The position numbers and the translations under genes are program-made. Positions 7,371-14,347 of a stretch of 26,498 nt of DNA are shown one piece after another. The stretch covers positions 1 to 26,498 of the forward strand of contig CAZBVO010000021.1 of assembly GCA_964495385.1 (NCBI GenBank), in the 5' to 3' direction. The stretch comes from CAG-1138 sp964495385. GTDB taxonomy: Bacteria; Bacillota; Clostridia; Christensenellales; CAG-917. Under the pieces are notes generated by a model. That model worked only from the letters and a program-made list of their open reading frames with translations. It searched no databases and was not told the DNA's origin. The first letter of the stretch is position 1; every line of letters begins with the position of its first letter.

Positions 7371-9668
7371 ATGGTTAAATACACAAGTCTGCCGTTAATT
7401 CCCTTAAGGGGATTAACGGTTTTTCCTCAAACGACGGTTCATTTTGACGTAGGCCGAGCAAAAAGTCTTGCCGCTTTGGCGGATGCCTGCACAAGTTGCG
7501 GCGGCAATATTTTGCTTGCCTCTCAAAAGTCCAATCTGGTGCCTAATCCGCGTCCCGACGACGTCTCCGAAGTGGGCGTTTTGGCAAAAGTCGTGCAGAT
7601 CGTAAACATGCCCGACGACGTTAAACGCGTGGTTGTCGTGGCAGAGAAAAAGGTAAAAATAACCTCCTACGTTCACGAGGAGCCTTTTTACGTTGCCGAA
7701 TATCAGGCAATAAGAGAAAAAAATGCGGCAACTCCGGCCGTCGAAGCTTATTTCAGAAAGGCAAAAGAGATTATTTCAGGGCCTTCCGTTATGGCTGAAG
7801 CGATGCCGAAAGATGCGCAAACGCTTATTTTGAACGAAGAAAATCCGTCGGTTTTCTGCTATCAGGCGGCGCACTTTTTCCTTAGGAAAAATCAGCAACG
7901 TTTTTTGGAAATTCCGTCCCTCGAGGAGCGTATGGAAAAATTGGTCGATTCGCTTATCGAGGAAATGAAGATTGCCGAAATCGATCAAAAAATCGCAAGC
8001 AAGGTCAAAAACGAAATAGACGACAGCCAGCGTGAATATTATCTTCGCGAACAGCTTCGTGCCATCGAGGACGAACTGGGCGAAGGCGAAGAAGATGCGG
8101 TTTACATCAAAAAAATCGACCGCCTGCCTATTGCCGACGAGTATAAGCAAAAGCTTAAAAAGGATTTCGAACGGGGCAACAATATGTCGCCGTCCAGTCC
8201 CGATTACGCTCTGACCAGAAATTACCTCGATTTTGTTCTTGAACTTCCGTGGGGGGTGGAGACGGAGGAGAACGTCGACCTTTTAAAGGTTAAGGAAACT
8301 TTGGACAGCGACCATTACGGCCTCGACAAAGTCAAGGACCGTATTATGGAATTTATCGCAGTCAAGCAGTTGACCTCCGAAAACAGAGAACCTATCATGT
8401 GTTTGGTGGGGCCTCCGGGCGTCGGAAAAACAAGCGTGGTTCGTAGTATCGCCGAAGCCATCGGCAGAAAATACGTTCGCATGAGCTTGGGCGGCGTGCA
8501 CGACGAGGCGGAAATAAGAGGCCACCGAAAAACTTATATCGGTGCCATGGCCGGCAGAATTATTACGGGAATTAAGCAGGCGGGAAGCATGAATCCCGTG
8601 TTTTTGCTTGACGAAATCGACAAAATCGCCTCCGATCACCGTGGTGATCCGGCAAGCGCATTGTTGGAAGTTTTGGATCCCGAGCAAAACAACAGCTTCA
8701 GAGACAACTACCTTGAAATACCGTTTGACCTTTCAAACGTCATTTTCATTACCACGGCAAACAGCGCCGAAACCATTCCGCCGGCACTTTACGACAGAAT
8801 GGAAATTGTGGAAATGAGCGGTTACACTCCGGACGAAAAGTTTGAAATCGCAAAACGGCACCTTGTGCCTAAGCAACTTAAAGTGAACGGTTTGCCTAAC
8901 GACAAATTTACGCTTGCCGACGACGTTATTGCGCAAATAATACGTCATTACACTCGGGAAAGCGGCGTCAGAGGGCTGGAAAAGACTATCGGCGAAGTTA
9001 TGCGCAAGGCCGCACGAGAGTTTGTCGAGAGCGGCAAACAAAAGAACATAGTCGTGACCGCTCAAAATCTTTCGGACTACATAGGTCCCGAAAAATATCT
9101 TGCTCCGCAAAAATCCTCGACGGACGAAGTTGGCACCGCAACCGGATTGGCTTGGACCGCCGTCGGAGGAGAGATACTTTCAATCGAAGTCAGCCTGATA
9201 CCGGGCAAGGGCGATTTGCTTTTGACGGGACACCTCGGCGACGTCATGAAAGAATCCGCCAGGGCAGGCGTAACATACATACGCGCCAACGAAAAACTTT
9301 TGGGTGTTTCGGACGAACTGTTCAAAAACAACGACATACATATTCACGTTCCCGAGGGTGCCATCCCTAAAGACGGCCCGTCGGCAGGTATCACCATCGC
9401 CACGGCGGTGCTGTCCGCTTTGACGGAAAAGGGCGTGAGATGTGACGTTGCTATGACGGGTGAAATCACGCTTAGAGGTAAGGTTCTGCCTATCGGCGGT
9501 CTGAAGGAAAAACTTTTGGCGGCGCACAGGGCAGGCATATCCACGGTTATCATCCCTAAGGAAAACGCAAAAGACCTTTCGGATATCCCTGAAAGCGTCA
9601 GATCGGAAATTGAAATCGTGACCGTCGAAAACGTGGCGGAAGTGTTTGAAAAGGCGATACGAAAATGA
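7371..9668 (+). CDS. lon: ATP-dependent Lon protease (LonA type)
   Basis: Lon degrades misfolded and short-lived regulatory proteins in the cytoplasm. The 765-residue protein has the LonA order: N-terminal substrate-binding domain (about 1-200), a helical linker, the AAA+ domain with Walker A GPPGVGKT (347-354) and Walker B FLLDEID (411-417), and the C-terminal serine protease domain. The catalytic pair is S671 in PKDGPSAG and K714 in GLKEKLLAA, 43 residues apart as in E. coli Lon. AGGAG overlapping the clpX stop serves the ATG at 7371. The last codons overlap engB (ATGA). It is not the sporulation-specific LonB, which lacks the long N-terminal domain. Confidence 0.97.
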   Translation: MVKYTSLPLIPLRGLTVFPQTTVHFDVGRAKSLAALADACTSCGGNILLASQKSNLVPNPRPDDVSEVGVLAKVVQIVNMPDDVKRVVVVAEKKVKITSYVHEEPFYVAEYQAIREKNAATPAVEAYFRKAKEIISGPSVMAEAMPKDAQTLILNEENPSVFCYQAAHFFLRKNQQRFLEIPSLEERMEKLVDSLIEEMKIAEIDQKIASKVKNEIDDSQREYYLREQLRAIEDELGEGEEDAVYIKKIDRLPIADEYKQKLKKDFERGNNMSPSSPDYALTRNYLDFVLELPWGVETEENVDLLKVKETLDSDHYGLDKVKDRIMEFIAVKQLTSENREPIMCLVGPPGVGKTSVVRSIAEAIGRKYVRMSLGGVHDEAEIRGHRKTYIGAMAGRIITGIKQAGSMNPVFLLDEIDKIASDHRGDPASALLEVLDPEQNNSFRDNYLEIPFDLSNVIFITTANSAETIPPALYDRMEIVEMSGYTPDEKFEIAKRHLVPKQLKVNGLPNDKFTLADDVIAQIIRHYTRESGVRGLEKTIGEVMRKAAREFVESGKQKNIVVTAQNLSDYIGPEKYLAPQKSSTDEVGTATGLAWTAVGGEILSIEVSLIPGKGDLLLTGHLGDVMKESARAGVTYIRANEKLLGVSDELFKNNDIHIHVPEGAIPKDGPSAGITIATAVLSALTEKGVRCDVAMTGEITLRGKVLPIGGLKEKLLAAHRAGISTVIIPKENAKDLSDIPESVRSEIEIVTVENVAEVFEKAIRK

Positions 9669-10249
9669 TTATTAAAAACGCAAAATTTGTTATCTCCGTC
9701 GCAGACAGCGACAAACTTCCGTCTTACGACAAGGCGGAAATTGCCGTTGCCGGGAAATCCAACGTCGGGAAATCCAGCTTCATAAACTTCATAACCTCAA
9801 ACGGTAAGCTTGCTCGCACCTCGTCGGAGCCGGGCAGAACCAGGCTGCTGAATTATTTTGACATCAACAACGGAGAGTTTTTGTTGGTGGATTTACCGGG
9901 CTACGGTTTTGCGAGAGCCCCGAAAGAGGAAAAGGCCAGATGGGGCAGAATGATCGAAGGTTATCTTCAAAAAAGTCCGACTTTGAAACACGTTTTCGTG
10001 TTGGTGGACATACGTCATAAACCGTCCGACGACGACAAAATGCTGCTGAACTATTTGTATCACTTCAACATTCCGTTTACCGTTGTTGCGACAAAAGCCG
10101 ACAAACTCAGCCGCATGCAACAGCAAAACAGTAGGCGAGCCATTGCCTCCGAACTTGCTTTGGGCATCGAAAACATACTTGTTGTTTCGAGTATGAAAAA
10201 AACAGGAAAAGACGAAATTTTTGCCAGAATCGGTCAAATTTTGGGCTAA
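9665..10249 (+). CDS. engB: Ribosome biogenesis GTPase YsxC/EngB
   Basis: EngB (YsxC, YihA) is an essential small GTPase needed for 50S subunit assembly. All G motifs are visible in the 194 residues: G1 GKSNVGKSS (30-38), G3 DLPGYG (76-81), G4 TKAD (143-146) and the G5-like SSMKKTG. A conserved EPGRTR stretch at 55-60 lies in the G2 region. It overlaps the lon stop by four bases (ATGA), the same lon-engB arrangement as in Bacillus. A strong hairpin terminator follows, closing the tig operon. Confidence 0.96.
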   Translation: MIIKNAKFVISVADSDKLPSYDKAEIAVAGKSNVGKSSFINFITSNGKLARTSSEPGRTRLLNYFDINNGEFLLVDLPGYGFARAPKEEKARWGRMIEGYLQKSPTLKHVFVLVDIRHKPSDDDKMLLNYLYHFNIPFTVVATKADKLSRMQQQNSRRAIASELALGIENILVVSSMKKTGKDEIFARIGQILG

Positions 10250-10278
10250 GTGCTATGAAAAACGTTGAATTATAGAAC

Positions 10279-10312
10279 AATTTCCCGCCAAAACGGCGGG
10301 AAATTTTGTTTT
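10279..10312 (+). terminator. Terminator of the tig-clpPX-lon-engB operon
   Basis: AATTTCCCGCC (10279-10289) pairs perfectly with GGCGGGAAATT (10295-10305) around an AAAAC loop and runs into TTTTGTTTT. The T-run is good only on the plus strand; it would be a poor terminator for the converging gene. Confidence 0.88.
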
Positions 10313-10370
10313 ACGCGGGAACGCAATCGCTTTTATTTTAGGGAACGAAGGCGTGTTTACGTTCTTGTTT

Positions 10371-11003
10371 TTACCTCGGGAACAAAGGTGCGTCAAACAC
10401 TCCGGTGCATATTTCCTGAGTGTACGGCTGGCACTCCGGAATTTGACAGTAGCCGTAGGACGGGACCATAAGTTCGACGTCTGCCTCGACCTTTAAAATG
10501 ACAACCACGCACGCGGTTACCGAGAAGGTTAAGTCGCCGACGTAAGTTCCCGATGCGACAACCGCACTGACTTTTGCGGTTACGTTTGCAGGGAAGATGC
10601 TTGCTTGAGGGAATCGCATGACGACGTCAAAGCTTCTTGTTATCGTTCCCGTGGCGGTGCCTGCCGTGCCGTTTGCGTCGGTGTATGCCACCGAGACGGG
10701 GATTGTTACCGTGGCCTGTACGCGGTTGTAGCCGGGTTGGTCGGCAAGCGGCGTTACCGTGAGTGCGGTCAGGGTGCCGACGGTTGTCGTTTGGCGGCCG
10801 CTGACAAAGGTCAACGGGGCGACGTATGTAGTCGGGGACGGATCGGTCAGGGCGAGGGTGTAGCCTTCAAGCGGTTGTTGGTTTATGCAGGCGTCGAAAA
10901 CGCGCGATGCCTGTATGCATGCTTTTTCGCACAGTCCGTTTATCGGGTTGCCCGTTATGGGGCCCGGCGTTCGTGTTGAATTTGTATTGCAATTGAACGA
11001 CAT
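10371..11003 (-). CDS. Uncharacterised cysteine- and threonine-rich protein, possible spore-surface protein
   Basis: I do not recognise a named family. The 210-residue protein has no signal peptide and no membrane helix. The N-terminus has C5, C25, C29 and C39 in a CEKACIQASRVFDAC context. The centre (about 48-162) is rich in Thr, Val, Ala and Gly and looks like beta strand. The C-terminus has a hydrophobic strand (CVVVILKVEADVELMV) and C186, C191 and C199 in YGYCQIPECQPYTQEIC. The start is firm: AGGAGGT (11016-11010) lies seven bases upstream. The promoter resembles mother-cell sigma-E/sigma-K sites. Cys clusters, no export signal and that promoter together suggest a spore coat or exosporium component, but this is inference. 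It is a single-gene unit on the opposite strand between two housekeeping operons; base and codon use look like the neighbours. Confidence 0.85.
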   Translation of the reverse strand: MSFNCNTNSTRTPGPITGNPINGLCEKACIQASRVFDACINQQPLEGYTLALTDPSPTTYVAPLTFVSGRQTTTVGTLTALTVTPLADQPGYNRVQATVTIPVSVAYTDANGTAGTATGTITRSFDVVMRFPQASIFPANVTAKVSAVVASGTYVGDLTFSVTACVVVILKVEADVELMVPSYGYCQIPECQPYTQEICTGVFDAPLFPR

Positions 11004-11030
11004 ATTTTTACCTCCTATATGGCTTTGCTG

Positions 11031-11058
11031 TATTTTATGCCCGAAGCCTTATTTTGGT
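11031..11058 (-). promoter_or_regulatory. Possible sigma-E/sigma-K sporulation promoter
   Basis: On the minus strand CATAAAATA (11039-11031) fits the sigma-K -10 consensus CATAnnnTA. An AC at 11058-11057 lies 17 bases upstream, the sigma-K -35 element. Transcription would start near 11024, just upstream of the ribosome binding site at 11016. No good sigma-A pair is seen here. The consensus is short, so chance is possible. Confidence 0.45.
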
Positions 11059-11085
11059 TACTTTTTGAAATGTGCCGTCAAATTC

Positions 11086-11114
11086 TTGAAAAAACCGCCT
11101 TGTTGTGTTATCAT
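11086..11114 (+). promoter_or_regulatory. Possible sigma-A promoter of the metallophosphoesterase gene
   Basis: TTGAAA (11086-11091) and TATCAT (11109-11114) are 17 bases apart. The predicted start near 11121 would leave only about 10 nt before the ATG and begin within the GGAGG, so the assignment is weak. Confidence 0.35.
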
Positions 11115-11130
11115 TATCCCGGAGGACGAA

Positions 11131-11859
11131 ATGAAAGTTTTTGCGATATCCGATTTACATCTCTCTTTTTCGGTCGACAAGCCTATGGACGTTTTCGGCG
11201 ACAGCTGGGAAGGTCATTGGGAAAAAATCGTCGAGGACTGGAAAAGCAAAGTTTCCGCCGAGGACATAGTGCTTTTGGCGGGCGATTTGTCGTGGGGGAT
11301 GCGCATTGCCGACGCCGAGGCCGATTTTGAACAAATAGGCAAACTTCCCGGGAGAAAAGTTATAATCAAAGGCAATCACGATTATTGGTGGTCCAGCTAC
11401 GGCAAGGTAAAAACGATGGCCGAAAAATACGGAGTTTATCCGCTTCAAAACAACGCTTTGCGCCTGGACGGATTTGTCTTTTTCGGCACGAGGGGTTGGG
11501 TTGTTCCGTCCAAGGACACCTCGGAAGAGGATAAAAAAATTTACGAACACGAAATTTTGCGCCTCAACTTTTCCGTCGAAGACATGAAAAAACAGCTTCA
11601 GGAAGGGGACGTTGCCGTGGGGCTCGTGCATTACCCGCCGTTCAACGCTCGCTTTGACGAATCGGAATTTACAAAGATATTTTCCGAATGCGGCGTTCGC
11701 AAGGTGGTTTACGGACATTTGCACGGAAAAAACAGCCGAGTTGTTCCGGTGGTAAACCGTGACGGGGTTGACTACTATATCACCAGTTGCGACCAAATCG
11801 ACAACAAGCTGGTTTTGCTTTACGACACCGCCGAAAAGTCGGAAGAAGCGCATATATAA
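11131..11859 (+). CDS. Calcineurin-like metallophosphoesterase of unknown substrate
   Basis: The 242-residue protein belongs to the binuclear-metal phosphoesterases. All metal-ligand motifs are present in order: D8-x-H10 (SDLH), GD (D52, LLAGDLSWG), GNHD (81-84), H167 (LVHYPP) and GHLH (H196, H198). The GDLSWGM and NHDYWW contexts resemble a group of predicted cytoplasmic phosphohydrolases (COG1768-like as I recall it) whose substrate is unknown. No signal peptide is present. The frame is open much further upstream, but ATG 11131 has GGAGG five bases before it and begins directly with the first beta strand (MKVFAISDLH). It is a single-gene unit ending at a strong terminator. It is divergent from the 210-residue gene. 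Confidence 0.9.
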   Translation: MKVFAISDLHLSFSVDKPMDVFGDSWEGHWEKIVEDWKSKVSAEDIVLLAGDLSWGMRIADAEADFEQIGKLPGRKVIIKGNHDYWWSSYGKVKTMAEKYGVYPLQNNALRLDGFVFFGTRGWVVPSKDTSEEDKKIYEHEILRLNFSVEDMKKQLQEGDVAVGLVHYPPFNARFDESEFTKIFSECGVRKVVYGHLHGKNSRVVPVVNRDGVDYYITSCDQIDNKLVLLYDTAEKSEEAHI

Positions 11860-11894
11860 TAAAATATATTATATGCAAATATTAACAATAATAT

Positions 11895-11931
11895 AATCGC
11901 TGCCGAAAACGCAATTTCGGCGGCGATTTTT
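11895..11931 (+). terminator. Terminator of the metallophosphoesterase gene
   Basis: A 13-bp stem, ATCGCTGCCGAAA (11896-11908) with TTTCGGCGGCGAT (11915-11927), has one G-T pair and a six-base loop. It is followed by a T-run to 11931. Confidence 0.85.
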
Positions 11932-12138
11932 CGTTGGCCGAAAAACGTCGGTTCGACAGGCGTTTTCAGGCGTAATTTTCGGATTGAATTTTTGTTTTCA
12001 AAGGTTCACAAAATGGCCGGGAAAAACATAAAATGAGGTGATTTTTTGAAAAAGTTAGGGAGGCTTGACCACCGCTGTTTCGGGCAGTATTTCTTTGTTA
12101 AAGGGGCAAAAACGCGGTTTTGGGGGCTTTTTTGTCGC
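11932..12138. other. Intergenic region upstream of mraZ, no supported gene
   Basis: Together with flanking signals this belongs to a 400-base gap between the phosphoesterase and mraZ. I see no gene that I would support here. A 53-codon frame opens with TTG at 12046 after GAGGTG but runs through A/T homopolymers and the mraZ control region, and is treated as chance. The A/T-run at 12158-12187 could act as an upstream promoter element. Confidence 0.5.
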
Positions 12139-12198
12139 AAAGTGATCAGCGGCTGTAAATTTTTTTTAAAAAAATCAAAAAAAGTGGTCAAAAGTGGT
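12139..12198 (+). promoter_or_regulatory. Probable MraZ binding repeats (mraZ operator)
   Basis: Two direct repeats AAAGTGGT at 12181-12188 and 12191-12198 have a 10-base period, and a third copy, AAAGTGA, lies at 12139-12145, about four helical turns upstream. MraZ is known to bind tandem short repeats before its own gene; in Mycoplasma the unit is AAAGTG(T/G) with three-base spacers, which these match. The second repeat abuts the -35 box of the mraZ promoter, so binding would affect initiation. The match is seen in sequence; binding is inferred. Confidence 0.7.
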
Positions 12199-12226
12199 TG
12201 CGTCTGAAAAATATCTATGATATCAT
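12198..12226 (+). promoter_or_regulatory. Promoter of the mraZ (dcw) operon
   Basis: TTGCGT (12198-12203) and TATCAT (12221-12226) are 17 bases apart. A ten-base palindrome ATGATATCAT covers the -10. Predicted start is near 12233, with a short leader to the ribosome binding site AAGGAG at 12248-12253. Confidence 0.5.
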
Positions 12227-12259
12227 TAAGTTACAAAATTATTCAACAAGGAGCAAAGC

Positions 12260-12697
12260 GTGTATTTCTTCGGCAAATTCAATCACCAAATGGATGCCAA
12301 AGGCAGACTCAGAATCCCGAGCAAACTCAAAGGTTCGTTGGGGCAGGGTTACGTCATCACACGGGGCGTAAACGGGTGTCTGTTTATTTTTGCACCCGAA
12401 ACGGTCGAAGACATTCAAGCTAAGCTTGCGGCAATTCCTTTCGGCGACATGTCCAACCAAAAGGCGGTCAGAAAATTCTTCGCCAACAGCGACAGTCCGG
12501 AAGAAGACAATCAGGGCAGATTCATTTTGGACGGCAACCTCAAAAAGTTTGCCGACATCAAAAAGAACGTCGTGTTTGTCGGGGTAGGAAACCGAATCGA
12601 ACTTTGGTCGGAAGAACGTTGGAACGCTTACAACGATTGCGACGATCCGGACGATTTCGACAAAGCGTTTACGGGCCTGGGACAATACGGAGTGTAA
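12260..12697 (+). CDS. mraZ: MraZ, transcriptional regulator of the dcw cluster
   Basis: MraZ is a ring-forming DNA-binding protein that regulates its own operon. The 145-residue length is typical. It has two AbrB-like (SpoVT-type) half domains: the first with DAKGRLRIP at 12-20, the second with NQGRFIL at 84-90, matching the repeated D-x-x-G-R family signature (the second copy has N-Q-G-R). The start is GTG at 12260 with AAGGAG six bases upstream. It is the first gene of the division and cell wall cluster and is separated from rsmH by one base. Confidence 0.95.
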   Translation: MYFFGKFNHQMDAKGRLRIPSKLKGSLGQGYVITRGVNGCLFIFAPETVEDIQAKLAAIPFGDMSNQKAVRKFFANSDSPEEDNQGRFILDGNLKKFADIKKNVVFVGVGNRIELWSEERWNAYNDCDDPDDFDKAFTGLGQYGV

Positions 12698-12698
12698 A

Positions 12699-13631
12699 AT
12701 GGAATTCAGGCACTTGCCGGTTATGCTCACCGAATGTATCGACGGTCTGAACGTTAAAGAGGACGGAATATACGTCGATTGCACTTTGGGTGGCGGAGGC
12801 CACAGCTCGGAAATAGCAAAAAGGTTGACTTCGGGGCGGCTTATTTGCATCGACAAGGATGCGGACGCCATCATAGCGTCGGCCGAACGTCTGAAAGAGC
12901 ATAAGGACAAAATCACCTTTGTTCACGACGACTTCAAAAACATCAAAAACATTTTGGACGAACTGGATATCGAACACGTCGACGGCGCACTTATGGACCT
13001 TGGCGTATCCAGTTATCAGATAGACACTGCCGAGCGAGGATTCAGCTATATGAAGGACGCACCGCTCGACATGAGAATGGACCAAAGTCAATACCTGACC
13101 GCATTCAACGTCGTCAACGAGTACAGCCTTAACGAGCTGGCAAGGATATTCACCGTTTACGGCGAAGAAAAATTTTCGAGACGAATAGCGGAGAACATCG
13201 TCAGAGAACGCGAAAAAAACACTTTGCGCACCACCGGACAGCTTGCCTCTTTAATCGAAAAAAGCGTGCCTGCCGCAAACCGTTTCAAATACGGCAATCC
13301 GTCAAAAAGGGTGTTTCAGGCAATAAGAATAGAGGTTAACGGCGAACTTAACAGGCTTGACGAAGCGGTTTCGGAACTTGTGCGTCGCCTCAATCCGAAG
13401 GGCAGGATATGCGTTATAAGCTTCCACAGCCTCGAGGACAGAATCATAAAAAACGTTTTTAAATACTTCGAAGCGGACTGCGTTTGCGACAAGAGCTTGC
13501 CAAAATGCGTCTGCGGAAAGAAAAGGGAAATTAAAATACTGACCGGAAAGCCCGTTACGGCATCTGCCGCCGAACTCGAGGTCAACAGTCGCGCAGAGTG
13601 CGCCAAACTGAGGATAGCGGAAAAATTGTGA
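12699..13631 (+). CDS. rsmH: 16S rRNA (cytosine-1402-N4)-methyltransferase RsmH
   Basis: RsmH (MraW) uses S-adenosylmethionine to methylate N4 of C1402 in the decoding centre of 16S rRNA. The 310-residue protein begins with the conserved HLPVMLTEC block. The SAM site is seen as DCTLGGGGHS (27-36) and IDKD (51-54), followed by DGALMDLGVSSYQID (95-109) and the later VFQAIRIEVNGEL and VISFHSLEDR motifs. A cysteine-rich stretch near 262-274 (CVCDKSLPKCVCG) is common in homologues. The start follows mraZ by one base, with GGAG just upstream in the mraZ coding end. Confidence 0.97.
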   Translation: MEFRHLPVMLTECIDGLNVKEDGIYVDCTLGGGGHSSEIAKRLTSGRLICIDKDADAIIASAERLKEHKDKITFVHDDFKNIKNILDELDIEHVDGALMDLGVSSYQIDTAERGFSYMKDAPLDMRMDQSQYLTAFNVVNEYSLNELARIFTVYGEEKFSRRIAENIVREREKNTLRTTGQLASLIEKSVPAANRFKYGNPSKRVFQAIRIEVNGELNRLDEAVSELVRRLNPKGRICVISFHSLEDRIIKNVFKYFEADCVCDKSLPKCVCGKKREIKILTGKPVTASAAELEVNSRAECAKLRIAEKL

Positions 13632-13661
13632 GAATTTAAAAAATAAGAGAGGATAGAAACT

Positions 13662-14219
13662 ATGTTAGCAACCAGAGAAAGAACCGAACAAAATCAAAAC
13701 GTCGATTATCAGTCCTACACCAACTACGTGCCTCGCTCGAGCTACGGCCAACAGGTTAATAGCGCTTATCAGCCGACTCAGCAGAGAAACGACGAATACA
13801 CCGACTATCTTTGGAACAAATTGAACGGCTCGTCTCAGGCTGCAACGTACAATCCGCAGAGCTATTATGCACCGGCGGCTCCCGTTCGCACGGAACAGCA
13901 GTTCAGACCTGTGGAATATACCCGTTCGGCCGCTTCGGCGCAGGTTAAGCCTCGCAGAAAGCTGAACACCCAAAGCAAGGTTATCCTTGCCGTTTACATC
14001 GCAGTGGTTTTGCTTATTACGGCACTTGTTATCGTAAACGCCGAAGTAATCAACGGCACCGATGCCAGCGATTTGCCTATAACCAGCGTTACCGCCGATC
14101 CGTTTGCAACCAACGCCGACGGCTTGCATTTCATGGCCGCACCTTCCGAGCGCACCGTGGAAACCAATTGGTTTGACAGCTTTTGCGACAAACTCAACGA
14201 CACTTTCGGAAGCAACTGA
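13662..14219 (+). CDS. FtsL-like single-pass membrane protein with a long cytoplasmic tail
   Basis: Position between rsmH and the septal PBP is that of ftsL, and the topology fits: a cytoplasmic N-terminus, one membrane helix at about 107-127 (VILAVYIAVVLLITALVIV) preceded by KPRRK, and a small outside part of about 57 residues. Two features differ from typical FtsL. The cytoplasmic part is about 105 residues, rich in Tyr, Gln, Asn and Pro, where FtsL usually has 30-60. The outside part lacks the leucine-heptad coiled coil that pairs with FtsB/DivIC, being rich in Thr, Asp and Ser with W173 and C177 near the end. The ribosome binding site AGAGAGGA (13646-13653) supports ATG 13662. The role in division is inferred from context; sequence alone does not prove FtsL identity. 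Confidence 0.75.
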   Translation: MLATRERTEQNQNVDYQSYTNYVPRSSYGQQVNSAYQPTQQRNDEYTDYLWNKLNGSSQAATYNPQSYYAPAAPVRTEQQFRPVEYTRSAASAQVKPRRKLNTQSKVILAVYIAVVLLITALVIVNAEVINGTDASDLPITSVTADPFATNADGLHFMAAPSERTVETNWFDSFCDKLNDTFGSN

Positions 14220-14260
14220 ATATTTGCCAACTATGCATATGAGAACATAGTATAAATCCC

Positions 14261-14305
14261 AAAAAGCAATCGCCTCGAAGAAATTCGGGGCGGTTGCTTT
14301 TTTTT
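14261..14305 (+). terminator. Strong terminator inside the dcw cluster, before the PBP gene
   Basis: A 19-base arm (14261-14279) pairs with 14284-14302 around a GAAA tetraloop, with two G-T pairs and no bulge, followed by a T-run. It lies 41 bases after the ftsL-like stop and only 12 bases before the first possible ATG of the PBP gene. Confidence 0.88.
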
Positions 14306-14347
14306 ACGCCTGCGAATATGTGCAAAGGGCAAGGCATAAAATTCGGT

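Noticed and set aside
6155..7384. A 409-codon minus-strand frame opposite clpX
   Set aside because: It is a shadow of clpX codon bias; no ribosome binding site or family signature.
10605..10979. A 124-codon plus-strand frame opposite the 210-residue gene
   Set aside because: It is antisense to a frame with a strong ribosome binding site and its product is Arg/Cys/Gly-rich, as expected from an antisense shadow.
12046..12207. A 53-codon frame starting with TTG after GAGGTG, upstream of mraZ, encoding a basic Lys/Phe-rich peptide
   Set aside because: It runs through A and T homopolymers and ends within the mraZ promoter, overlapping the MraZ repeats; composition follows the DNA rather than a protein pattern.
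14316..14342. A sigma-E-like pair (ATA-N16-CATAAAAT) just before the PBP gene
   Set aside because: The predicted transcription start falls at or after the ATG at 14348, so it could not produce a normal PBP mRNA.
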